Source: Solimonas sp040391865
GTDB lineage: Bacteria; Pseudomonadota; Gammaproteobacteria; Nevskiales; Nevskiaceae
Assembly (NCBI GenBank): GCA_040391865.1
Contig: JBEBWZ010000045.1
Span: 1-22,789 of the forward strand
Length of the DNA stretch: 22,789 bases
Direction: 5' to 3'
Both the position numbers and the translations under genes were made by a program. Positions 14,529 to 21,361 of this stretch are shown piece by piece; the stretch's first letter is position 1, and each line of letters opens with the position of its first letter. The notes beneath the pieces were generated by a model. It was not told the DNA's origin and did no database searches. It saw nothing but the letters and a program-made list of their open reading frames with translations.

Positions 14529-15500
14529 ATGGACGCCGCCCAACTGCAAGCGCTCGGCCGCCGAGCGCTGGAACTCGAGCGCGATGCGCTTTCCGCACTC
14601 GTCCCGCGCATCGACGAAACCTTTGCCCGCGCCTGCCAGATCATGCTGGCCTGCCGTGGCCGCGTGGTGGTCACCGGCATGGGCAAATCCGGCCATGTCG
14701 GCAGCAAGATTGCCGCGACCCTGGCCTCGACCGGCACGCCGGCATTCTTCCTGCACCCGGGCGAAGCCAGCCACGGTGATTTGGGCATGGTCACTTCGCA
14801 GGACGTGGTGCTGGCCCTGTCGTACTCCGGTGAAACCGCCGAGATCGTGACCCTGCTGCCGCTGTTCAAGCGCATGCAGGCACCGGTGATCGCGATGACC
14901 GGCAAGCCGGCGTCGACGCTGGCGCGCACCGCGGACATCCATCTCGATGTCTCGGTGGCGCTCGAAGCCTGCCCGCTGAACCTTGCGCCGACCGCGAGCA
15001 CCACCGCGACGCTGGCGATGGGTGATGCGCTGGCCGTGACCTTGCTGGAAGCCCGCGGCTTCACCCCCGAGGATTTCGCGCTGTCGCATCCCGGCGGCTC
15101 GCTGGGGCGCAAGCTGCTGCTGAAGATCGCCGACATCATGCACGGTGGCGAGCGCCTGCCGAAGGTGGCGCCCGACGCCACGGTGAGTCAGGCCCTGCTG
15201 GAGATGACCCACAAGGGTCTGGGCATCACCGCCATTGTCGATGCCGGCGATAAAGTGCTCGGGGTCTTCACCGACGGCGACCTGCGCCGCATTCTCGATC
15301 AGGGTGTCGATGTGCGCACCACGCGCATCGAGGAAGTGATGACCCGCAACGGCAAGAGCGCGCAGGCCAATCAACTGGCGGCCGAAGCGGTGGCGCTGAT
15401 GGAGAAGCACAAGATCACCGCACTGCTGATCAAGGACGAGGCCGGTCATCTCAGCGGCGTGGTGCACATGCATGATCTGCTGCGCGCGGGGGTGGTCTGA
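14529..15500 (+). CDS. kdsD: Arabinose-5-phosphate isomerase
   Basis: KdsD converts D-ribulose 5-phosphate to D-arabinose 5-phosphate, the first step of Kdo synthesis for LPS inner core. The 323-residue protein has an N-terminal SIS domain with VTGMGKSGHVGSKIA at about 48-62, FLHPGEASHGDLGMV at about 74-88 (two conserved His) and LSYSGETAEIV, then SHPGGSLGR at about 187-194. Two CBS domains follow, from about residue 203 (ADIMHGGERLPKV) and from about 268 (EVMTRNGKSAQA) to the end. This is the standard architecture and length. Its stop overlaps the kdsC ATG (TGATG), indicating translational coupling. It begins the plus-strand LPS operon. Confidence 0.97.
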   Translation: MDAAQLQALGRRALELERDALSALVPRIDETFARACQIMLACRGRVVVTGMGKSGHVGSKIAATLASTGTPAFFLHPGEASHGDLGMVTSQDVVLALSYSGETAEIVTLLPLFKRMQAPVIAMTGKPASTLARTADIHLDVSVALEACPLNLAPTASTTATLAMGDALAVTLLEARGFTPEDFALSHPGGSLGRKLLLKIADIMHGGERLPKVAPDATVSQALLEMTHKGLGITAIVDAGDKVLGVFTDGDLRRILDQGVDVRTTRIEEVMTRNGKSAQANQLAAEAVALMEKHKITALLIKDEAGHLSGVVHMHDLLRAGVV

Positions 15501-16042
15501 TGGGCAAACCGACACGGGGCGCCGCGAGCCTGCTCGATTCAGCCGAGGTGCAGGCACGCGCGCGCAAGATCCGCTGCCTGTTTCTGGACATCGACGGCGT
15601 GCTCACCGACGGCAAGCTCTATATCGGCCCCAACAGTGAAGAGACCAAGACCAACTACGTCCGTGACGGTCTCGGCATCAAGCTGATGTTGAAGGCCGGC
15701 CTCCAGGTCGCGGTGATCAGCGGCCGCCCCTCGGAAGCGATGCGGCGGCGGCTGGAGTGGCTGGGCGTGCGGCATATCGCCCTTGATACCGAAAACAAGG
15801 AGCCCGCCTACCTGCGCATGTGCCGCGAGATGGCGCTGAGCGACGAGGAGTGCGCGCACATGGGCGATGATGTCCCGGATCTGCCGCTGATGCGCCGCGT
15901 CGGCCTGGCGCTGTCGGTGGCCGATGCACATCCCAAGGCGCTGGCGGGTGCGCACTGGATTTCGCGCTATGACGGCGGCCACGGCGCGGTGCGCGAAGCG
16001 ATCGACCTGATCCTCGAGGCACAGGGCAAAGGCGACATCTGA
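15500..16042 (+). CDS. kdsC: 3-deoxy-D-manno-octulosonate 8-phosphate phosphatase
   Basis: KdsC removes phosphate from Kdo 8-phosphate to give Kdo. It is a cap-less C0 HAD phosphatase that works as a tetramer. The 180-residue protein shows LFLDIDGVLTDG with the nucleophile Asp30 and acid/base Asp32, VISGRPSEAM as motif II, a lysine in the AHPKAL segment region, and MGDDVPDLPLM as motif IV. The C-terminal GGHGAVREAIDLIL is typical of KdsC. It overlaps kdsD by one base at the start and lptC by one base at the end. A GGGGGTGG stretch precedes the start. The step catalysed by KdsA, which lies between KdsD and KdsC in the pathway, is not encoded in this window. Confidence 0.97.
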   Translation: MGKPTRGAASLLDSAEVQARARKIRCLFLDIDGVLTDGKLYIGPNSEETKTNYVRDGLGIKLMLKAGLQVAVISGRPSEAMRRRLEWLGVRHIALDTENKEPAYLRMCREMALSDEECAHMGDDVPDLPLMRRVGLALSVADAHPKALAGAHWISRYDGGHGAVREAIDLILEAQGKGDI

Positions 16043-16599
16043 TGCTGCGCAAATCCCTGGTCCTGCTGCTGCCCGCCGCGGTGATGGTCGCCGCTGCGTG
16101 GATGACGCTGCAGGGTTTTCGTGCACCCGGAGCGGTCGCCGAGGAAATCCACAACGACGCGCGCTACGAACTGCAGAACGCCGAGTGGACCCGCTACAGC
16201 GACGATGGTCAGGTCGATCTGCGGGCGCACGCCGAGCGCATCGATTACTACGACGATCGTTCGATGCGACTCACGGCCGTTGCGCTGGATCGCCTCGGTG
16301 GCGAGAACGGTCGCTGGCAGCTGCAAGCCGCCGAAGGTCAGGTACCCGCCGGCGAAACCCGGATCCGCCTGCAGCCGGAAGTATTGATCAATGGCACGCT
16401 GGCATCCGGCGCACCCGCGCAGATGCAGACGCGCAATGTCTGGGTCGACTGGACGCGCAAGACCATCGTCTCGTCCGAAGCCGTCACCATGAGTTCGCCG
16501 GGCCGCGAGTTGCGCGCCATCGGGCTTGAGGCGGATTGGGCCGGCGAACACCTACAATTCAAAAAACAGGTCGAGGTGTGGTATGCGCCACCAGGCTGA
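16042..16599 (+). CDS. lptC: LPS export ABC transporter periplasmic protein LptC
   Basis: LptC is a bitopic inner-membrane protein that passes LPS from LptB2FG to LptA. The 185-residue protein has one N-terminal membrane segment at about residues 5-23 and then a beta-jellyroll. Landmarks are YELQNAEWTRYSDDGQVDLRAHA, IDYYDDRSMRLTA and VWVDWTRKTIVSSEAVTMSS, which match the family pattern of an alternating beta scaffold. Length is typical. The ATG overlaps the kdsC stop (TGATG), and its own stop lies 17 nt inside lptA. Sequence conservation in LptC is low, so identification rests partly on its place between kdsC and lptA. Confidence 0.93.
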   Translation: MLRKSLVLLLPAAVMVAAAWMTLQGFRAPGAVAEEIHNDARYELQNAEWTRYSDDGQVDLRAHAERIDYYDDRSMRLTAVALDRLGGENGRWQLQAAEGQVPAGETRIRLQPEVLINGTLASGAPAQMQTRNVWVDWTRKTIVSSEAVTMSSPGRELRAIGLEADWAGEHLQFKKQVEVWYAPPG

Positions 16600-17134
16600 A
16601 CTGATTGCGGCATTGGCGCTGCTGGTGCTCGGCACGGCACAGGCAGCAGATAATTCATCGAAAGAGCTGGATCGTCTGCGCCCCACCGGACCGGTGACGA
16701 TCACCGCGGATCGTGCCGAGGTCGAGCAGGACGGCCCGATGCGCTACACCGGCAATGTCGCGCTCGACTCCAACACACTGACGCTGCGCGGCGATGCGCT
16801 GGAACTGAAGCAGTTTGCCGACGGCCAGTTCGAAGCCCGCATCGACGGCAAGCCGGCGCGCCTGAACCACGCCGGCGACCCCACGGCCAGCGGCACCGCT
16901 GCGCAGCCGATCAGCGCCCAGGCCAATCAGCTGCTGTATGACGCCCGCACCGGCATCGTCGATCTGATCGGCGGCGCAAGACTTTCACGTGGCGGCGACG
17001 AGATCACCGGCAGCAGCGTCCGCTATGACGTGGCCGCGCGGCGCATCCGCGCCAGTGGCGGCGACAAGGGTCAGGTCAAGATCGTGATCCAGCCGCCGGC
17101 CAACAAGGACCGCAAGCCCGAGGGCAAGCAATGA
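16583..17134 (+). CDS. lptA: LPS transport periplasmic bridge protein LptA
   Basis: LptA forms the periplasmic bridge that carries LPS from LptC to LptD. The ATG at 16583 is preceded by GAGGT at a 5-nt spacing and gives a clear Sec signal peptide ending TAQA at residue 21. An upstream open extension of 19 codons is rejected. The mature part has the OstA/LptA pattern: ITADRAEVEQDGPMRYTGNVALDSNTLTLRGDALEL, ARLNHAGD, ISAQANQLLYDARTGIVDLIGGARLSRGGDEITGSSVRYDV. It is 183 residues, normal for the family, with a basic tail. It overlaps lptC by 17 bp, and its stop overlaps the lptB start as ATGA. Confidence 0.95.
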   Translation: MRHQAELIAALALLVLGTAQAADNSSKELDRLRPTGPVTITADRAEVEQDGPMRYTGNVALDSNTLTLRGDALELKQFADGQFEARIDGKPARLNHAGDPTASGTAAQPISAQANQLLYDARTGIVDLIGGARLSRGGDEITGSSVRYDVAARRIRASGGDKGQVKIVIQPPANKDRKPEGKQ

Positions 17135-17862
17135 GTGGTGCCCTCCTATCGGCGCATGGTCTGGTCAAACGCTACAAGAAGCGCACCGTGGTGCGCGATG
17201 TTTCACTGCAGGTCCGTGCCGGCGAGATCATCGGTCTGCTCGGCCCGAATGGCGCCGGCAAGACCACCTCGTTCTATATGATCGTCGGCCTGGTGCCGGT
17301 GGATGGCGGCCAGATCAAGCTCGACGACCAGGACATCACCGATCTGCCGATGCATGCGCGCGCGCAGCGCGGGATCGGCTACCTGCCGCAGGAGGCCAGC
17401 ATCTTCCGCAAGCTGTCGGTGGCCGACAACATCATGGCGATCCTCGAGCTGCGCAAGGATCTCGACGAGCAGGGCTGCGAGGCGGAGCTGGAGCGGCTGC
17501 TGAACGAGCTGCATATCGCGCACATCCGCGACGCCGAAGGCCAGGCACTCTCGGGCGGTGAGCGGCGTCGCGCCGAGATCGCGCGCGCACTCGCGGCCAA
17601 TCCGCGTTTCATCCTGCTCGACGAACCCTTTGCCGGCGTCGATCCGATCGCGGTCGGCGACATCCAGCAGATCGTGCACCACCTGAGCAGCCGCGGCATC
17701 GGCGTGCTGATCACCGATCACAACGTGCGTGAAACGCTGTCGCTATGCCAGCGCGCCTATATCCTCGCGGAGGGTGCCGTCATTGCCGAGGGCGCGCCGC
17801 AGTCGTTGCTGGAGAACGAAACCGTGCGCCGCGTCTACCTGGGCGAGTCGTTCAAGCTCTGA
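17131..17862 (+). CDS. lptB: LPS export ABC transporter ATP-binding protein LptB
   Basis: LptB is the ATPase of the LptB2FG complex that extracts LPS from the inner membrane. The 243-residue protein has Walker A GPNGAGKTT at 38-46, a Q-loop in GYLPQEASIFRKL, signature LSGGERRR, Walker B FILLDEPFAGVDPIAV, and the switch His in LITDHNVRETL. The spacing and the FAGVDPIA phrase are characteristic of LptB. The start is preceded by GAGGG at 6 nt and overlaps the lptA stop. In many gammaproteobacteria rpoN, hpf and ptsN follow. Here lptB is followed by a long palindrome and a convergent hydrolase gene, so the operon ends here. Confidence 0.97.
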   Translation: MSGALLSAHGLVKRYKKRTVVRDVSLQVRAGEIIGLLGPNGAGKTTSFYMIVGLVPVDGGQIKLDDQDITDLPMHARAQRGIGYLPQEASIFRKLSVADNIMAILELRKDLDEQGCEAELERLLNELHIAHIRDAEGQALSGGERRRAEIARALAANPRFILLDEPFAGVDPIAVGDIQQIVHHLSSRGIGVLITDHNVRETLSLCQRAYILAEGAVIAEGAPQSLLENETVRRVYLGESFKL

Positions 17863-17890
17863 TGGGCGATTGAGAAGATATTGGCTGGGC

Positions 17891-17998
17891 TGTATTCGCA
17901 ATGGGTGCTGTTACGGTCGAAATGACCTGTGTTTTTCGGTCCGACAGGACCGGAAAACACAGGTCACCAAGACCGTGACAGCAGCCTCTGCGAATACA
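17891..17998. repeat. 108-bp imperfect palindrome downstream of lptB
   Basis: Arms of 52 bp (17891-17942 and 17947-17998) are separated by the 4-base loop GACA. The inner 19 bp (17924-17942 with 17947-17965) match apart from one G-U-type pair. The outer 33 bp match at about 26 positions, with TGTATTCGCA as the outermost conserved block. There is no T-run after either arm, so it is not a standard intrinsic terminator. It lies between convergent lptB and the hydrolase gene. It may be a REP/MITE-like element or a strong RNA hairpin. No second copy occurs in this window. Confidence 0.8.
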
Positions 17999-18015
17999 AC
18001 CAAAGCAAAGCGTGT

Positions 18016-18882
18016 TTAATCCTTGACGAAGGCAAGCACGCTTTCGGCAAACGCGGCCGGCTGCTCGCATTGCATGAAGTGCCCCGCATCCGTCATGCAA
18101 TGCAGCTGATAGCCCGCGCGATAGCGCCCCTGCTGTCGCTCGAACATTTCCGGACCGATGCAACCGTCCCGACCACCGCTGATCGCCAGTGTCGGCACCG
18201 CCACCGGCGAGTGCCACAGCACCCGGTCAGCGATGCTGTGGGGCAGCTGACGGTAGTAGCCCAACGCTGCGGCAAGATGTGCCGGCTGGCCGAGGCTGGC
18301 CTTGAGCGGCGCAAGATCGGCCGCGGTGAAATCCCAGCCAGGCGACCAGCGCCGGATCAGTTGTTCCAGCCAACGAAAGTCGTTCGCGACGATGGTCCGC
18401 TCCGGCAACCAGGGCAGCTGGAAGAATCCGATGTAATAGGAGCGCACGAGCTGTCGCAAACTGGGCCGTCTCACGAAATGGCCGGGATGCGGCACCGCGC
18501 AGGCGACCAGGCGCCGCATGCAGTCGGGTTTGCGGATGGCCGCACACTGCGCCGCGATCGAACCCCAGTCGTGGCCGATCACCGCCGCAGCGGGCCCGCC
18601 GCCGAGCACATCGATCAGCGCGATCACGTCGTCGGCCAGTGCCGTCACGCGGTAGTCGCCATCGGCGGGAACCGCCGTGGGCAGGTAGCCGCGCATGAAC
18701 GGCGCCACCACGCGATATCCGGCGGCTGCAAAATGCCGCATCACCGGCACGAAGCTCCAGGCAGTGTCGGGAAACCCGTGCAGGCACAACAGCAGCGGTC
18801 CCTCGCCCATTTCCAGGATGGCGAAGTCGAGGCCGTTGGCCTGCAGGCGGCGCTGCTGCGGTTGCGGGGCTTTCATGGGCAT
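18016..18882 (-). CDS. Alpha/beta hydrolase (epoxide hydrolase / haloalkane dehalogenase-like)
   Basis: The 288-residue protein has LCLHGFPDTAWSF with the oxyanion-hole HGFP, VVAPFMRGYLPTAVP, and the nucleophile elbow VIGHDWGSIAA with Asp as nucleophile. It then has a mostly helical cap region, a late acidic residue in SGGRDGCIGPEMF, and the catalytic His in DAGHFMQCEQP. Asp at the nucleophile position, followed by Trp, points to the epoxide hydrolase and haloalkane dehalogenase branch and not to Ser esterases. The RGY phrase recalls epoxide hydrolases. There is no signal peptide, so it is probably cytosolic. The substrate is unknown. It lies 67 bp downstream of the duplicated argG tail, with the argG terminator between them, so it is likely transcribed separately. 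The ATG at 18882 is assumed; another at 18876 is possible. Confidence 0.88.
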   Translation of the reverse strand: MPMKAPQPQQRRLQANGLDFAILEMGEGPLLLCLHGFPDTAWSFVPVMRHFAAAGYRVVAPFMRGYLPTAVPADGDYRVTALADDVIALIDVLGGGPAAAVIGHDWGSIAAQCAAIRKPDCMRRLVACAVPHPGHFVRRPSLRQLVRSYYIGFFQLPWLPERTIVANDFRWLEQLIRRWSPGWDFTAADLAPLKASLGQPAHLAAALGYYRQLPHSIADRVLWHSPVAVPTLAISGGRDGCIGPEMFERQQGRYRAGYQLHCMTDAGHFMQCEQPAAFAESVLAFVKD

Positions 18883-18903
18883 AGCTTACGTTCCGCCGGG
18901 CAC

Positions 18904-18931
18904 AAAAAAGCCGGCCAAAAGGCCGGCTTTT
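18904..18931 (-). terminator. Intrinsic terminator of argG
   Basis: On the minus strand GCCGGCC-TTTT-GGCCGGC forms a GC-rich stem extended by A-T pairs, followed by a run of six T. It lies 18 bp after the stop of the duplicated argG tail and 166 bp after the real argG stop. The plus strand also ends in TTTT and could give weaker termination in the other direction. Confidence 0.9.
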
Positions 18932-18946
18932 CGATTGCACCTTCTT

Positions 18947-19006
18947 GCTCAGCGCTGATCGCGCTTGGCACCCGTCCGCAGACGCAGGTCGTTGGGGCGG
19001 ATGAAG
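18947..19006 (-). pseudogene. Orphan fragment: second copy of the last 18 codons of argG
   Basis: This 60-bp segment matches 19096-19155 at 50 of 60 positions. It encodes FIRPNDLRLRTGAKRDQR and a stop, against FIRLNGLRLRTGAKRDQR at the real argG end. Of seven differing codons, five are synonymous, so the copy diverged as coding sequence and is not a fresh duplication. Upstream of it the frame shows no ArgG similarity. The two copies are 149 bp apart, in different frames, with 89 bp between them. The fragment, not the intact gene, sits next to the terminator. Confidence 0.75.
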
Positions 19007-19095
19007 CGGCGGCGCGAGCCCCGGCGAGGGGCCCGCGCCGCGGGATCGCCGGGATCAGCGAGTCGGCGCCCGAGGGCGTGCGCCGCCAAGCCGAT

Positions 19096-19155
19096 GCTCA
19101 GCGCTGATCGCGCTTCGCGCCCGTCCGCAGCCGCAGGCCATTCAAACGAATGAAG
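19096..19155 (-). repeat. argG 3'-end copy of the 60-bp direct repeat
   Basis: This is the end of the intact argG, with codons for FIRLNGLRLRTGAKRDQR and the stop. It pairs with the orphan copy at 18947-19006. Confidence 0.75.
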
Positions 19156-20321
19156 CCCTCGGCGTCCTTCTGGTTGTAGGCGCCGCGATCGTCCTCGAAG
19201 GTCGACAGCGTGGCGTCGAACAACGAGTCCTTGGAGCGGCGGCCCTCGTTGTAGATCGCGCCCTTGTACAGCTTGAGGCGGACTTCGCCGTTGACGCGCT
19301 CCTGCGAGGCGTCGATCAGCGCCTGCAGCATGCGCCGCTCCGGGCTCCACCAGTAGCCGTTGTAGATCAGGCTGGCGTACTTGGGCATCAGCTCGTCCTT
19401 GAGATGCGCCTGCTCGCGATCCAGGCACAGCGACTCGATGGCGCGATGCGCCTTGAGCAGGATGCTGCCGCCGGGGGTCTCGTAGCAGCCGCGGCTCTTG
19501 ATGCCAACGTAACGGTTCTCGACCAGATCGAGACGACCGATGCCGTGCTTGCCGCCCAGCTTGTTGAGACGCTCGAGGATCTCGAACGGCGTGCCGCGCT
19601 GGCCGTTGATGGCCACGGCGTCGCCCTTCTCGAACTCGATGGTGATGATCTCGGGCTCGTTCGGTGCATCTTCCGGGTTCTGGGTCCAGCGCCAGATGTC
19701 GTCCGGCGGATTCCACCACGGGTCTTCCAGGCCGCCGCCTTCGTAGCTGATGTGCAGCGCGTTGGCGTCCATCGAGTACGGTGAACCGCCGTCCTTCTTC
19801 TTGGTGATCGGGATGTTGTGCTCGGCGGCGTAGGCCAGCAGCTTCTCGCGCGAGTTCAGATCCCACTCGCGCCAGGGCGCGATCACCTTCACTTCCGGCC
19901 ACAGCGCGTAGGCGCCCAGCTCGAAACGAACCTGGTCGTTACCCTTGCCGGTGGCGCCGTGGGAGATGGAGTCGCAGCCGGTTTCGCGGGCGATCTCGAC
20001 CAGGCGCTTGGCGATCAGCGGCCGCGCAATCGAGGTGCCGAGAAGGTACTCGCCCTCATAGACCGCGTTGGCGCGGAACATCGGGAATACGAAATCGCGG
20101 GCGAACTCCTCGCGCAGGTCGTCGATGAAGATTTCCTTGACGCCGAACTGCTGCGCCTTGGGGCGCACATGGTCCAGCTCCTCGCCCTGGCCGATATCGG
20201 CGGTGAAGGTGACGATCTCCGCCTGATACACGTCCTGAAGCCATTTCAGGATCACGGAGGTATCGAGCCCGCCGGAATAGGCAAGCGCGATCTTGCGACG
20301 CGGTGACGTAGATTTGCTCAT
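19098..20321 (-). CDS. argG: Argininosuccinate synthase
   Basis: ArgG joins citrulline and aspartate with ATP to give argininosuccinate, the penultimate step of arginine synthesis. The 407-residue protein begins MSKSTSPRRKIALAYSGGLDTS, with the SGGLDTS P-loop at 16-22. It contains GKGNDQVRFELGAYAL, REWDLNSREKLL, SPYSMDANALHISYEGGGLEDPW and KSRGCYETPGG. These match the family over its usual length. The ATG at 20321 has AGG 5 nt upstream, and the longer open frame before it is not ArgG-like. The gene is divergent from rnt across 118 bp. Its 3' end is unusual: it is followed by a diverged repeat of its own tail before the terminator. No ArgR box is obvious in the leader. Confidence 0.97.
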   Translation of the reverse strand: MSKSTSPRRKIALAYSGGLDTSVILKWLQDVYQAEIVTFTADIGQGEELDHVRPKAQQFGVKEIFIDDLREEFARDFVFPMFRANAVYEGEYLLGTSIARPLIAKRLVEIARETGCDSISHGATGKGNDQVRFELGAYALWPEVKVIAPWREWDLNSREKLLAYAAEHNIPITKKKDGGSPYSMDANALHISYEGGGLEDPWWNPPDDIWRWTQNPEDAPNEPEIITIEFEKGDAVAINGQRGTPFEILERLNKLGGKHGIGRLDLVENRYVGIKSRGCYETPGGSILLKAHRAIESLCLDREQAHLKDELMPKYASLIYNGYWWSPERRMLQALIDASQERVNGEVRLKLYKGAIYNEGRRSKDSLFDATLSTFEDDRGAYNQKDAEGFIRLNGLRLRTGAKRDQR

Positions 20322-20347
20322 CGGGACCTGCTCATGGGGAATCACGG

Positions 20348-20363
20348 CCCGCAACACTGCGGG
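20348..20363 (-). promoter_or_regulatory. Hairpin at the predicted 5' end of the argG mRNA
   Basis: CCCGCA at 20348-20353 and TGCGGG at 20358-20363 form a perfect 6-bp stem with a 4-base loop. The predicted transcription start from the TATAAT box falls at its edge. It could stabilise the mRNA or be a regulatory element, and it has no T-run. Confidence 0.4.
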
Positions 20364-20369
20364 GCGCGA

Positions 20370-20375
20370 ATTATA
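20370..20375 (-). promoter_or_regulatory. -10 box (TATAAT) of argG
   Basis: A perfect TATAAT on the minus strand lies 49 bp before the argG ATG, in the region divergent with rnt. It predicts a leader of about 40 nt. No good -35 hexamer is apparent. Confidence 0.5.
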
Positions 20376-20439
20376 GCGGGGCGGCTTGATAAATACGGGT
20401 ATCCTAGGCGGCCTCCCGTCGCCCCTCGTCCCCGTTTCC

Positions 20440-21114
20440 ATGGATTCCGCCGCCCCCAAGTACAAAGTCGGCCAGCGCTTCCGCGGCTTCCTGCCGGTCG
20501 TGGTCGATGTCGAGACCGGCGGCTTCAATGCCGGCACCGATGCCCTGCTGGAAGTCGCCGCGGTGATTCTCGGCGTCGACGCCGATGGCCAGCTGGTTCG
20601 TCGCGAGACCGTGTTCGCGCACGTCACGCCGTTTCCCGGTGCCAACCTGGAGAAGGCCTCGATGGAGGTCAACGGCATCAAGATCGACAATCCGCTGCGG
20701 CTGGCGATGCCGGAGCGCGAGGCGCTGGACCATATCTTCCGCCCGATCCGCCGCGCCGTGTCGGAAAACGCCTGTACCCGCGCGATCCTGGTCGGGCACA
20801 ACGCGCATTTCGATCTCGGCTTCATCAATGCCGCAGTCGCGCGCAGCGGCGTCAAGCGTTGCCCGTTCCACCCGTTCAGCGTGTTCGATACCGCCACCCT
20901 GGCCGGCGCCACCATCGGCCAGACCGTACTCGCGCGGGCACTGCAGGTGACCCAGCTCGGCTACGACGCCGCGTCGGCGCACTCCGCGATCTACGACGCC
21001 GAGAAGACTGCCGATCTCTACTGCCTGCTGGTCAACCGGCTGCAACCGCTGTTTGCCGACTTCGCGCCCGCGACCACCCTCGCCACCGCGCCTGCTGAAG
21101 AACATCCGGTCTAG
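20440..21114 (+). CDS. rnt: Ribonuclease T
   Basis: RNase T is a DEDDh 3'-5' exoribonuclease that trims tRNA, 5S and other stable RNA 3' ends and acts as a dimer. The 224-residue protein shows VVVDVETGGFN with Asp23 and Glu25, VFAHVTPFPGANLEKASMEVNGI, LVGHNAHFDLGFINAA with the third acidic residue, FHPFSVFDTATLAG, and HSAIYDAEKTADLY with the His and last Asp. The order and phrases are those of RNase T and not of DnaQ or oligoribonuclease. The ATG at 20440 is chosen because family similarity starts about residue 13 (RFRGFLPVV). A TTG at 20386 would add 18 unrelated residues. No strong Shine-Dalgarno is visible. It is divergent from argG. Confidence 0.96.
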   Translation: MDSAAPKYKVGQRFRGFLPVVVDVETGGFNAGTDALLEVAAVILGVDADGQLVRRETVFAHVTPFPGANLEKASMEVNGIKIDNPLRLAMPEREALDHIFRPIRRAVSENACTRAILVGHNAHFDLGFINAAVARSGVKRCPFHPFSVFDTATLAGATIGQTVLARALQVTQLGYDAASAHSAIYDAEKTADLYCLLVNRLQPLFADFAPATTLATAPAEEHPV

Positions 21115-21232
21115 GTCCCCTGGCAGCGCAGCCCGCAAACGGATGCAACGGCACTGACCGAGCGCGGCGAAACCGGCTCGCACAAGGCAATATCCGATGG
21201 CCTGCGCATTGCCAATGCCGGTACGATCCAGC

Positions 21233-21246
21233 TTTCGGATCCGAAA
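21233..21246. promoter_or_regulatory. 14-bp perfect palindrome upstream of opgG
   Basis: TTTCGGATCCGAAA is a perfect palindrome within the 247-bp rnt-opgG intergenic region. It could be a protein-binding site. No clear sigma-70 promoter is visible around it, and its role is unknown. Confidence 0.3.
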
Positions 21247-21361
21247 CATGCGGCGATCGTTGCAACACGAGCGCAGCCTGTCGCCGGGCATTGATGTTCA
21301 GCAAGGGGTCAGTTGCGTGAGTCAGGCTATACCGTCTTTTCCCGATCCTTACCGCTCCACG

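Noticed and set aside
14430..15557. 375-codon open frame antisense to kdsD
   Set aside because: kdsD is unambiguous and sits in an overlapping operon; the antisense product is His/Gln/Arg-rich without domains.
17863..18217. Short open frames across the palindrome that read similarly on both strands
   Set aside because: Their likeness follows from the palindrome itself; there is no start signal or family similarity.
18949..19902. 317-codon minus-strand frame ending with an ArgG-like tail
   Set aside because: Only the last 18 codons resemble ArgG. The rest is argG read in a wrong frame plus the short spacer, so it is not an alternative gene.
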